NCBI GenBank assembly: GCA_947504035.1
Contig: CANNGA010000007.1
Coordinates: 124,001-188,000, forward strand
Source: an uncultured Flavobacteriaceae bacterium
GTDB taxonomy: Bacteria > Bacteroidota > Bacteroidia > Flavobacteriales > Flavobacteriaceae
Reading direction: 5' to 3'
Length of the DNA: 64,000 nt
The translations under genes and the position numbers were made by a program. Below are positions 8,358-16,727 of the stretch, piece by piece. The first letter of the stretch is position 1. Each line of letters starts with the position of its first letter. The notes under the pieces are model-generated. The model ran no database searches, had not been told where the DNA came from, and saw only the letters and a list, made by a program, of their open reading frames with translations.

Positions 8358-10671
8358 TGGTGGTTTAGCTGTAGGTATGGCTGTGGCTATAATTATTGGG
8401 CTTTGGATTTATGGAGAAATATCATTTAATAAAAGTTTTAAAAATCATGACCGTATTGCGCAAGTTATGCAACATCATACAATTAATGATATAAGAGAAA
8501 CTTGGAAGGCTCTTCCTCCAATAATGGGCAAAGGACTTGAGGAAAATTTTGGAGATTATTTTGAATATATTGTTCAATCTTCTTGGAATTCAAATTATTC
8601 TTTAAGATTTGATGACAAAGTGTTTGTTAGGCGGGGTAATTTTTTTCAGCCCAATGTAATAGAGATGTTAAATCTTAACCTTTTGACAGGCTCTAACAAT
8701 GGTTTAAAAGATTTAAATTCTATAATGCTGTCAGAGTCCGTTTCAGAAGAGATTTTTGGAGAAAAAAATCCAATGGGTAAGATTTTGATTTTTGACAACA
8801 ACATAAATTTAAAGGTTGCTGGAATTTATAAAGATGTACCTGAAAATTCAGCCTTTAAATCACTAAACATTATTTTACCATGGAGTTTGTTCCTAGCTCT
8901 AAATCCAGAAATAGAATCTAAAACGAATCCGTGGAATGATGGTAGTTACATACAAACCTATGTGAAATTAGCAAAAAACGTAGGATTTGAAGATGTATCG
9001 AAGAAAATTAAAGATATAAGGTATAATAAAGGCAATAAGCTAGTAAAATCTTATAAACCTGAAATTTTCCTTCACCCTATGAGCAAGTGGTATTTATATG
9101 ATGATTTTAAAAATGGTATAAATATAGGTGGACGAATTGATAAAATACGATGGTTCGGGTTTATTGGTATGTTTATCTTGGCTTTGGCCTGTATCAATTT
9201 TATAAACTTGAATACTGCTCGTTCGGAAAAACGAGCAAAGGAGGTGGGAATACGAAAGGCAATAGGCTCCAATCGCAGGCAGTTAATTGCTCAATTTTTT
9301 GTTGAGTCCATTTTAATCTCTTTCATAGCTTTTGCTACAGCGTCTATAATGGTTGTTTTAACCTTGCCATACTTTAATAATCTTGTTGAATCACGTATAA
9401 GCATGTTGTCGGATAGTCCTCTCTTTTGGATAACTTGTATTGTAGGTAGTTTAATTATTGGGCTTATGGCAGGATTTTATCCAGCCCTTTATTTGTCTTC
9501 TTTTAGAGCAGTAAATGCGATAAAAGGAACTTTTAAGGGAAGACAAACTGAATCAATCCCTAGACAGGTATTGGTCATTTCACAATTTACCATATCCATA
9601 GTACTAATTATTGGAGCCATGATTGTTTCCCTTCAAATAAATTATGCTACCAATAGACCAGTGGGATATAGTAAAAATGGATTAATAAGTATTTCAACCA
9701 CAAAAGAGACTCATAATAATATTGATGCCATACGTTCAAATTTAATAGGTTCAAGAACAATAATAGATATGGCTGAGGCTTCTGAGGTCATAACCGAAGA
9801 ATGGAACGGCTACGGAGGTTGGAGTTGGGAAGGAATGAATTCAAACCTCTTACCTGATTTTAAGTTTGGCAATGTTAATTATGATTATGGAAAAACCATA
9901 GGTTGGAAAATTAAAGAAGGGCGTGATTTTTCAAGAAATTTTACCTCAGGTTCAACTCAATTTATTTTGAATGAATCGGCAGTTGAATATATGAATCTGA
10001 AGAATCCGATTGGGAAAACAATTAAGTCTGGAAACGATAAAGCAGTAATCGTGGGTATTGTAGAAGATTTAATAATAGAGTCGCCTTATGAAAAAGTGAA
10101 GCCGACCATATTTCATTTGTCGAAAGGACAAGGAAGTGTATTTCTTTTAAGATTAAATCCAACAAAAAGTATTAAAGAATCTTTGAGTAAGGTGGAACAG
10201 GTATTTAAAAACTATAACCCTCTACTTCCATTCAATGCATATTTTGTAGATGATGAATTTGAAAAGAAATTTAGAAATGAAAAACTTCTTGGAAAGCTAG
10301 TAAACCTATTCGCCATTATTGCAATTTTAATTAGTTGCTTAGGCCTATTTGGTTTAGCCTCATTTGCTGCAGAACAGCGAACCAAAGAAATAGGTATTCG
10401 AAAAGTAGTTGGAGCATCGATTTTTAAACTTTGGATATTGCTTTCAAAAGAATTTGTTGGCCTAGTGGTGCTTTCCATAATTATTGCTTCGCCTATCGCT
10501 TATTACTTAATGTCCAATTGGTTAAATGACTACACCTATAGAACCGACTTGTCGTTCTCGGTGTTTTTAATATCGGGATTAGGTGCTTTATTCATTACTT
10601 TATTAACAGTAAGCTACCAAAGTATCAAAACTGCTAGTGCCAACCCTATAAAAAGTTTAAAAACGGAATAA
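8287..10671 (+). CDS. FtsX/MacB-like ABC transporter permease (paralogue 5)
   Basis: A 794-residue permease starting MIQNYFKIAWRNLIRNKGY. It has the usual two periplasmic domains and two FtsX blocks; the loops EVGIRKAIGSN and EIGIRKVVGAS precede the pore helices. The tail is ANPIKSLKTE, one residue different from its neighbours. Its first codons are almost identical to those of paralogue 6, and both have ENYD/KNHD-type periplasmic openings with a tryptophan-rich region near 180-310, so they form a sub-pair within the array. It looks richer in Lys, Asn and Ile codons than its neighbours, though I have not quantified this. Function as for the other copies; substrate unknown. Confidence 0.93.
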   Translation: MIQNYFKIAWRNLIRNKGYSVINIGGLAVGMAVAIIIGLWIYGEISFNKSFKNHDRIAQVMQHHTINDIRETWKALPPIMGKGLEENFGDYFEYIVQSSWNSNYSLRFDDKVFVRRGNFFQPNVIEMLNLNLLTGSNNGLKDLNSIMLSESVSEEIFGEKNPMGKILIFDNNINLKVAGIYKDVPENSAFKSLNIILPWSLFLALNPEIESKTNPWNDGSYIQTYVKLAKNVGFEDVSKKIKDIRYNKGNKLVKSYKPEIFLHPMSKWYLYDDFKNGINIGGRIDKIRWFGFIGMFILALACINFINLNTARSEKRAKEVGIRKAIGSNRRQLIAQFFVESILISFIAFATASIMVVLTLPYFNNLVESRISMLSDSPLFWITCIVGSLIIGLMAGFYPALYLSSFRAVNAIKGTFKGRQTESIPRQVLVISQFTISIVLIIGAMIVSLQINYATNRPVGYSKNGLISISTTKETHNNIDAIRSNLIGSRTIIDMAEASEVITEEWNGYGGWSWEGMNSNLLPDFKFGNVNYDYGKTIGWKIKEGRDFSRNFTSGSTQFILNESAVEYMNLKNPIGKTIKSGNDKAVIVGIVEDLIIESPYEKVKPTIFHLSKGQGSVFLLRLNPTKSIKESLSKVEQVFKNYNPLLPFNAYFVDDEFEKKFRNEKLLGKLVNLFAIIAILISCLGLFGLASFAAEQRTKEIGIRKVVGASIFKLWILLSKEFVGLVVLSIIIASPIAYYLMSNWLNDYTYRTDLSFSVFLISGLGALFITLLTVSYQSIKTASANPIKSLKTE

Positions 10672-10689
10672 ATTATCGCAAATCAATCA

Positions 10690-10765
10690 AAATCATGATA
10701 CAAAACTATTTTAAAATCGCTTGGAGAAACCTTATAAGAAACAAAGGGTATTCCGTAATTAATAT
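10690..10765 (+). repeat. 5'-end duplicate shared by permeases 5 and 6, copy 2
   Basis: Second copy of the 76-bp segment at 8282-8357 (three mismatches). Confidence 0.85.
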
Positions 10766-13085
10766 AGCAGGCCTTGCAGTAGGTGTGGCTGTAGTGTTAC
10801 TTATTGGGCTTTGGATTTGTGATGAGGTTAGCTATAACAAAAGCCATGAGAATTACGATACCATTGCTCGTGTTTTAAAGCATGTCACAGAGAATGGTAA
10901 AACGCGAACAGGAAAACCTATGCCATATCCTTTGGGTAGTGAATTAAGAGCTAAATATAGTGACGATTTTAAGCATGTTGTTATGAGTTCTTTTCATACA
11001 GGCAATGTATTATCTAAAGATAATAATTATGTATCTAAATATGGTGGTTTTATGGAGCCTGATGCACTCCAAATGCTTTCGTTAAAAATGATTCACGGTG
11101 ATTGGGATGGCTTAAAAGTCCCAAATTCTATTGTGATATCGCAATCTACGGCGCGCACTTTTTTTGGAGATAAAAATCCAATAGATGAGCGTATGCAAAT
11201 AGGGAATACATTAGATGTCGTGGTTACTGGTGTTTTTGAAGATTTACCTTATAATTCTGAGTTTCATGCCTTAGAATTTATAGCGCCTTGGCAGCTTTAT
11301 ACAATATCGTACCCTTGGGTAAAAGAGGCGCGAGATAAAAATCTATGGGATTATAGTGCCTATAAGTTATATGTGCAAATTGCAGATGGTAAGACGATGG
11401 CATCTGTTTCAGAAAATATTAAGAAAGTAATTTATAACCATTTGCCAGAATACAGTAAAAAAGGGAAACATGAGTTAGTGTTAGACCCTATGAAAGATTG
11501 GCACTTACGGTCTGAATGGAAAAATGGAGTGCGTACAGGTGGGTTTATTCAATACGTATGGCTTTTTGGTATTATAGGTGTTCTTGTACTCGTGTTAGCT
11601 TGTGTTAATTTTATGAATTTAAGCACAGCACAATCCGAGAAGCGCGCCAAAGAAGTTGGGGTTCGTAAATCTATTGGTTCTACTAAAAAGCAACTCGTGA
11701 GTCAGTTTTTAAGCGAATCGTTTTTAGTGGTTCTTTTAGCTTATTTTATAGCAGTTATAGTCGTAGTTGTCACTTTGCCTGCATTTAATGCCTTAGCAGA
11801 AAAACAGATGACAGTTCCTTTTTATACTATTTCGTTTTATATAGTTAGTGTTGGGTGCATTGTAGCAACCAGTCTTATGGCTGGGAGCTACCCTGCATTT
11901 TATTTAGCGTCCTTTAGACCTGTAAAGGTATTAAAGGGGGCGTTTAAAGCAGGAAGATCTGCAACATCTTTTAGAAAAGCATTAGTGGTTATGCAATTTA
12001 CCATTTCGGTAATGCTTGTTATTGGAGCTATTAGTGTCGAAAAACAAATAGGACACTCAAAAAATAGACCTTTAGGGTATCAAAACAACGGACTTATAAT
12101 GATAAGTAAAGATACCGAAGATTATCAAGGTAAGTACAATGTAATGCGTAGCGAACTTATAAATTCTGGAGCGGTAATAGAGATGGCGGAATCTTCTAGC
12201 CCATTAACAGACGTATGGTCTACTGGAGGCGGGTTTAATTGGGAAGGAAAAGACCCGAATTTTAGGATGAATATGTCTTTGGTTAGTGTTTCACATGATT
12301 ATGGTAAAACTATAGGATGGAACCTTGTCAAAGGGCGTGATTTTTCTAGAGCGTTTTCAACCGATTCTACGGCATTTGTACTTAATGAGGCAGCAGTAGA
12401 TTATATGGGATTAAAAGACCCTGTGGGGAAAACGATTAGATGGAAAGGAAAAAAGCATAAGGTAATTGGTGTCGTTAAGGATTTACTCGTAGAATCGCCT
12501 TTTGAACCCACACGGCAAGCTGTTTATCTAATGGATTATAAGAACACCAATTGGATAGAATTAAAGCTAAATCCAGAAAGGAGTGTTTCGAAATCTTTAG
12601 CAGCAGTGAAATCTGCTTTTGCAAAGCACGTCCCCAATGTGCCATTCGATTATAAGTTTGTAGATGAGGTGTTTGCTAAAAAGTTTGTTGCTATAGAACG
12701 TATTAGGAAATTATCCAATCTATTTGCGTTTTTTGCCATTTTTATAAGTTGTTTGGGGCTTTTTGGTTTGGCAGCTTTTATGGCAGAACAACGTGAAAAA
12801 GAAATAGGAGTGCGTAAAGTGGTAGGGGCCTCTGTATTTAATTTATGGAAATTACTCTCTAAAGATTTTGTAAAGCTCGTTGTGTTAGCTATAGTTATAG
12901 CAACGCCTTTAGCCTATTACGGGGTGAACAGTTGGCTAAATAACTATACCTATAGAACCCAAATCTCTTGGTGGATTTTTGTCGTAGCAGGCATGGGAGC
13001 TATAGCCATTACACTGCTAACCGTAAGTTTTCAGGCTCTAAAAGCGGCTGTGGCGAATCCTATAAAAAGTTTACGAACGGAGTAA
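10695..13085 (+). CDS. FtsX/MacB-like ABC transporter permease (paralogue 6)
   Basis: A 796-residue permease, the last of the tandem series. The layout is the same: N-terminal helix, periplasmic domain with a WEGKDPNF-type motif in its second copy, FtsX blocks with EVGVRKSIGST and EIGVRKVVGAS, and tail ANPIKSLRTE. It is followed by a 221-bp gap before the ATPase gene, unlike the 23-28 bp gaps inside the array, so the ATPase and TolC genes may have an extra promoter. It is closest to paralogue 5 at its 5' end. Confidence 0.93.
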   Translation: MIQNYFKIAWRNLIRNKGYSVINIAGLAVGVAVVLLIGLWICDEVSYNKSHENYDTIARVLKHVTENGKTRTGKPMPYPLGSELRAKYSDDFKHVVMSSFHTGNVLSKDNNYVSKYGGFMEPDALQMLSLKMIHGDWDGLKVPNSIVISQSTARTFFGDKNPIDERMQIGNTLDVVVTGVFEDLPYNSEFHALEFIAPWQLYTISYPWVKEARDKNLWDYSAYKLYVQIADGKTMASVSENIKKVIYNHLPEYSKKGKHELVLDPMKDWHLRSEWKNGVRTGGFIQYVWLFGIIGVLVLVLACVNFMNLSTAQSEKRAKEVGVRKSIGSTKKQLVSQFLSESFLVVLLAYFIAVIVVVVTLPAFNALAEKQMTVPFYTISFYIVSVGCIVATSLMAGSYPAFYLASFRPVKVLKGAFKAGRSATSFRKALVVMQFTISVMLVIGAISVEKQIGHSKNRPLGYQNNGLIMISKDTEDYQGKYNVMRSELINSGAVIEMAESSSPLTDVWSTGGGFNWEGKDPNFRMNMSLVSVSHDYGKTIGWNLVKGRDFSRAFSTDSTAFVLNEAAVDYMGLKDPVGKTIRWKGKKHKVIGVVKDLLVESPFEPTRQAVYLMDYKNTNWIELKLNPERSVSKSLAAVKSAFAKHVPNVPFDYKFVDEVFAKKFVAIERIRKLSNLFAFFAIFISCLGLFGLAAFMAEQREKEIGVRKVVGASVFNLWKLLSKDFVKLVVLAIVIATPLAYYGVNSWLNNYTYRTQISWWIFVVAGMGAIAITLLTVSFQALKAAVANPIKSLRTE

Positions 13086-13125
13086 ACCATTTCTAATACT
13101 ATGTAATTCGTTTTAACCACTACAA

Positions 13126-13171
13126 AAAGTGTTATGAAATAGAACACCAGTGTATCAATTTCGAACACTTT
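13126..13171. promoter_or_regulatory. Inverted repeat with GAACAC motifs before the ATPase gene
   Basis: Arms AAAGTGTT (13126-13133) and AACACTTT (13164-13171) are perfectly complementary. Between them lies a smaller palindrome, ACAC-CA-GTGT (13144-13153). GAACAC occurs at 13142 and 13163. The position 130-180 bp upstream of the ATPase gene, in the only long gap of the locus, suggests a regulator site. No protein can be assigned. Confidence 0.35.
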
Positions 13172-13306
13172 AAATAGGAGTTTTTAATGTAATGTCTTTG
13201 TTTTTAAGATGTTGCTATAACGGCACAGTATTCTCTATGGTATGAATATAGAAGCCTTAGATGTAAATTTTAAACAAAAATTAAATTACTACAAAACAAA
13301 CTCAAT

Positions 13307-13978
13307 ATGATACTACAACTTAAAGACCTGTTTAAATGGGTGAACTCTGGCGGACAGAGAATATTCTTGTTAAACGACATCGACTTTACTGTAAATGAAG
13401 GCGAGTTTATTTCCATTATGGGACCGTCTGGTTCTGGAAAAACAACCTTACTTAATGTTATTGGTATGCTAGACAATTTTAACGAAGGTGAGTATACGTT
13501 TCTAGAAGAATCGGTTCATACTTTAAAAGAAAAGCACCGCGCTAAACTGTATAAAGAATACATCGGTTTTGTGTTTCAGTCGTACCATCTTATAGACGAA
13601 TTAACCGTTTATGAAAATATAGAAACGCCTTTACTGTACAAAAACTATAAATCTTCAGAGCGAAAAGCGATGGTTGCAGACATGTTAGACCGTTTTAATA
13701 TTGTCGGCAAAAAAGAGTTGTTCCCATCACAATTAAGTGGTGGACAGCAACAATTGGTAGGTATTGCTAGGGCCTTAGTGTCTAACCCCAAGCTAATTTT
13801 AGCCGATGAACCTACTGGGAATTTAAATTCGACCCAGAGCGAAGAGATTATGGAGTTGTTTAAAACGTTAAACCGCCAAGGCGTTACTATAATTCAAGTC
13901 ACACATTCAGAAAGTAATGCCGCTTATGGCTCGCGAACACTTCATTTAAAAGATGGAGTAATTGTAAATACACACTAA
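13307..13978 (+). CDS. ABC transporter ATPase, LolD/MacB type
   Basis: A 223-residue stand-alone nucleotide-binding protein. It shows Walker A GPSGSGKTT (39-47), a Q-loop in VFQSYHL (about 88-94), the signature LSGGQQQ (about 142-148), Walker B LILADEPTG followed by NL, and an H-loop in VTHS. This is the pattern of ATPases that power FtsX-fold permeases (MacB, LolD, FtsE). It is the only ATPase gene beside six permease genes, so it probably serves all of them. The ATG at 13307 puts the usual strand-1 residues before Walker A. Its stop overlaps the start of the TolC-like gene by one base, so the two are translationally coupled. Confidence 0.95.
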   Translation: MILQLKDLFKWVNSGGQRIFLLNDIDFTVNEGEFISIMGPSGSGKTTLLNVIGMLDNFNEGEYTFLEESVHTLKEKHRAKLYKEYIGFVFQSYHLIDELTVYENIETPLLYKNYKSSERKAMVADMLDRFNIVGKKELFPSQLSGGQQQLVGIARALVSNPKLILADEPTGNLNSTQSEEIMELFKTLNRQGVTIIQVTHSESNAAYGSRTLHLKDGVIVNTH

Positions 13979-15402
13979 TGAGAGTAGTAAGACACATAAA
14001 GCTAGCCTATGCACTATTGGTTGCAGGGGGATTGTTTGCACAAGAAACCGTACCAACGCAACTTTCGTTAAGCGATGCGATAACGATGGCAGTTGCAGCC
14101 AATGTAGATGTAAAAAGTGCAAGATTAGACCTAAGGCAATCGAAACTTAATTACAGGCAAACCCAAATGGGGGTACTACCTAGTTTGAATATGAACTATA
14201 GTTTTGGGATGAATAACGGGAGAAGCATCGATCCATTTACAAACAGTTTTAGTAATGAACGGTTAAACTTTTCTAGAGCAGGGGTTAACCTTAATATGAC
14301 ATTGTTTAATGGGTTTCGAGCCTTAAATGCCATGAAAAGAGACCGCTTTAATTTTAAAGCCACGCAATTAGAGTTAGAAGCGGCAAAACAAGATTTAACT
14401 TTAAACGTTATACTTGGGTATATACGCTTGTTAAGTAGTGAAGATCGAGTAGTACTAGCCACACAAAGACTAGCCACTACCGAAACTCAGGTAGCGCGTC
14501 TCAAAACGGGATTCGATGCCGGAGATGGAAGCCCTTTAGCCTATACAGATGTAAAAGGACAATTGGCCCTAGATCGTGTAGCGCTTATAGATGCGAAGAT
14601 AAATTATAAATCTTCGGTATTGAGTTTTGCGAATCTGTTAAACCTAGACACAGCAACCGTGGCTGTAGAACGCATTAAGGATTTAAAATATTTAGAAGGT
14701 TACCCATTAGCTTTAGAAACCGTTTATGAAGAAGCGGTATTGTATTTGGCAGATTTTAAAGCCCGAGACTCTCGTATAAAAGCAGCAGCAACTGCTGTTA
14801 AAGTCGCTAGGGCAAATTACTTGCCAGAAATCTCTTTATTTGGACAATTAAATACAAATTATTCTAGTGCAGCAGAAACGTTTGCAAGAACAGGAGAGGC
14901 GGTATCACCAACAGGCGATTTTGTGACGATAGACGCTACCGATTTTCCAGTATTTCAAAACAAAGCAGAATTTGAAGGGCAAGACATACCCTATTTAGAG
15001 CAATTAGAGAATAATGTAAGTACAGTAGTAGGCCTATCTGTTAGATTGCCTTTATTTAATGGATTTAGAGCAAAATATGCTGTGAAACAACAAAAGGTAC
15101 AATTAGAACGCTCTAAAATCGCATTAGAAGGCACACATTTACAGTTCAAGCAAGCCATAGCAGAAGCTTATAATGCTACCGAGGCCGCTTTTAAGCGGTA
15201 CAGCGTTTTGCAAGAGCAAGTAGATGCATTTAAAGAATCATTTCGTATCAATGAAATCTTATTCTCTAACGGTGTGTCTAATGTGGTGAACTATATTACA
15301 AGTAAAAATAATATGGAAAATGCCAAGCTAAGCTTAAATATAGCGAAGTACGACTATTTATTAAGAGCGAAAGTATTAGACTTTTATAGAGGCGTAAAAT
15401 AA
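13978..15402 (+). CDS. TolC-family outer-membrane efflux protein
   Basis: A 474-residue protein with an N-terminal signal peptide (cleavage after LFAQ, about residue 22). Two repeated halves rich in heptad-like helices follow, as in TolC/OprM channels. A typical opening LSLSDAITMAVAANVDVKSARLDL is seen, and LFNGFRA recurs in both halves (about 109 and 360), a common barrel-strand motif in Bacteroidetes TolC homologues. It would form the outer-membrane duct for the permease/ATPase system. No periplasmic adaptor (MacA/HlyD) gene is visible; one probably lies upstream of the window. Confidence 0.93.
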   Translation: MRVVRHIKLAYALLVAGGLFAQETVPTQLSLSDAITMAVAANVDVKSARLDLRQSKLNYRQTQMGVLPSLNMNYSFGMNNGRSIDPFTNSFSNERLNFSRAGVNLNMTLFNGFRALNAMKRDRFNFKATQLELEAAKQDLTLNVILGYIRLLSSEDRVVLATQRLATTETQVARLKTGFDAGDGSPLAYTDVKGQLALDRVALIDAKINYKSSVLSFANLLNLDTATVAVERIKDLKYLEGYPLALETVYEEAVLYLADFKARDSRIKAAATAVKVARANYLPEISLFGQLNTNYSSAAETFARTGEAVSPTGDFVTIDATDFPVFQNKAEFEGQDIPYLEQLENNVSTVVGLSVRLPLFNGFRAKYAVKQQKVQLERSKIALEGTHLQFKQAIAEAYNATEAAFKRYSVLQEQVDAFKESFRINEILFSNGVSNVVNYITSKNNMENAKLSLNIAKYDYLLRAKVLDFYRGVK

Positions 15403-15424
15403 AGCGTAAAGACGGGTGTTACTT

Positions 15425-16123
15425 TTAAAGTTCGCGCAATACATTTATAACACTACAAATAAACGAACACTCCGATACCTTGATTTTAAAATCAGGGAAC
15501 TTAGCCTTATCTGGGTTAAGCGCACAAATAGTTAGAGTTCCAGAAGCAACGTCCTGATGGCGAATGGCCCGAAATAAAATACCATGCTCATTATGAAAAA
15601 AGCAGAACATTTTAGAGGCAGTCGTATCAAAACCCTCTTTCCAAAATTGTTTGCTAATCGCTTTGCAATACGCCCAATCCCCTTCAACTAAAGCGTGTTT
15701 AGATCCTGTATTCATCGCCATATCTGTAACCTCTATCTTAAACCAATCCGCATCTAAAACCGTGTCATCATGAATCGGTAACACCTCTTTATCTAGAGTA
15801 CTCATATGGTGCTTGTCGTAAAAGACATGCGCTAATGCTGTTTTATGTATTTTAGGAATACAAGTGGCATAAGTAGGTGCCAGTAAGTTTTTTAAGTAGT
15901 CATCCTTAGGTTCGCTAGCAAAATGCTCAGGAGATTTGCCCGTAAGCAACCACTCTAAACTAAGCTTAGGGTATTTCTCTAAAATCGTCTCTAACTTGCG
16001 TTTGCCAATACCTTTCGAAATGCTATTTACGTAACCATTAGAGACGCCAATAGACTCTTCGAAGGCTTTGACAGACAAACCCTCACGTTTAATAAAACTT
16101 TTTAACCGCTCTTTTACACTCAA
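15425..16123 (-). CDS. XRE/CI-like repressor with degenerate S24 (LexA-like) domain
   Basis: A 232-residue protein. Residues about 1-60 form a helix-turn-helix of the CI/XRE kind (GLSVKAFEESIGVSNGYVNS), and SLEWLLTGK is the usual linker start. Residues about 120-232 resemble the S24/LexA-type C-terminal domain (EGDWAYCK, GILFRAI). The stretch that normally reads GDSM is DMAM (134-137), with Ala136 at the nucleophile position. The expected general-base Lys in GILFxRI-type sequence appears as Arg185. RecA-stimulated self-cleavage is therefore unlikely. It is divergent from a small ORF across palindromic sites, so it probably represses its own promoter region. It is convergent with the TolC gene with only 22 bp between. 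Confidence 0.85.
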   Translation of the reverse strand: MSVKERLKSFIKREGLSVKAFEESIGVSNGYVNSISKGIGKRKLETILEKYPKLSLEWLLTGKSPEHFASEPKDDYLKNLLAPTYATCIPKIHKTALAHVFYDKHHMSTLDKEVLPIHDDTVLDADWFKIEVTDMAMNTGSKHALVEGDWAYCKAISKQFWKEGFDTTASKMFCFFHNEHGILFRAIRHQDVASGTLTICALNPDKAKFPDFKIKVSECSFICSVINVLREL

Positions 16124-16145
16124 AAATCTATGATTTAGGTAAATT

Positions 16146-16191
16146 CTCTAAAAAAACTCTAATAATATTTCTTTATTAGAGAAAAACTCTA
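16146..16191. promoter_or_regulatory. Nested CTCTA operator for the CI-like repressor
   Basis: CTCTAATAA (16157-16165) and TTATTAGAG (16173-16181) form a perfect 9-7-9 inverted repeat. TAGAG (16177-16181) also pairs with CTCTA (16187-16191) across AAAAA. A fourth CTCTA begins at 16146. The cluster sits between the repressor and the divergent ORF and touches a -7 box, which is typical of an autoregulated CI-type operator. That the adjacent repressor binds it is inference. Confidence 0.6.
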
Positions 16192-16199
16192 TATATTTG
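16192..16199 (+). promoter_or_regulatory. Promoter -7 box (TATATTTG) for the rightward transcript
   Basis: TATATTTG matches the Bacteroidetes -7 consensus TAnnTTTG and directly abuts the last CTCTA half-site. No clear TTG is seen at the -33 position, as can happen at regulated promoters. It would drive the short ORFs at 16234 and 16306. Confidence 0.45.
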
Positions 16200-16305
16200 T
16201 TACATACAATAACAAAGTAATAACAAAAAGCCTATGAAACCAAAGAAAATGGTTTGTTTTAGTGCTATTTGCTAGGGATTTGTATTAAGAAATAATGGCG
16301 TAGAG

Positions 16306-16515
16306 ATGGTTTTATCCAGGAAAAAGAACACTATAAAGACACTATATGCTCAGATTGATAAGAAAACAATGTTTATAATAGAAGTTGCAGATTATTTTGG
16401 GAAATCACCGCAAAGTTTACGGGTGCATTGGTTTTCGAGTTTCTGGAGCATTCCAGAAGACTATCAAGATGAGCTTATAGTTTTATTAAAACAAAAAATA
16501 AAAACACAATATTGA
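16306..16515 (+). CDS. Small hypothetical protein divergent from the repressor
   Basis: A 69-residue protein of unknown function, basic at the N-terminus (MVLSRKKNTIKTLY) and then mixed, with FGKSPQSLRVHWF in the middle and a C-terminal region likely to be helical (DELIVLLKQKIKTQY). The segment before SPQSLRVHWF could be a compact helix-turn-helix-like fold, but the match is weak. It lies downstream of the operator/promoter at 16146-16199, so the repressor probably controls it. A 13-codon ORF (16234-16275) precedes it on the same transcript. I do not recognise a family. Confidence 0.55.
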   Translation: MVLSRKKNTIKTLYAQIDKKTMFIIEVADYFGKSPQSLRVHWFSSFWSIPEDYQDELIVLLKQKIKTQY

Positions 16516-16727
16516 ATTGCTGAATCGTAGGGGTAAGTATAATTAAGTTGGGAGCGCGAAGGCTTCGAGTATCTTTCAAAAAGTTAGTTGGTCATAACTG
16601 CTCGAAGCTGGAGTGCTTTATTGTAGCATTTTTAAAGAAAAGTAACTGTCCATTGCTTACTTGTTGGCTATTTAAATGTTAGAAATTGAAGAATAAAGTA
16701 AGCGTCATTTTTTAAGCTGTTACAGGG

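Noticed and set aside
1-13085. The permease array as a CRISPR-like or transposon repeat
   Set aside because: Repeats coincide with gene ends and starts, are kilobases apart and lack transposase genes or terminal inverted repeats; duplication of coding units explains them.
13221-13236. Sigma-54 promoter at CGGCAC...TCTC
   Set aside because: The nearly invariant GC of the -12 element is missing, so I did not list it as a feature.
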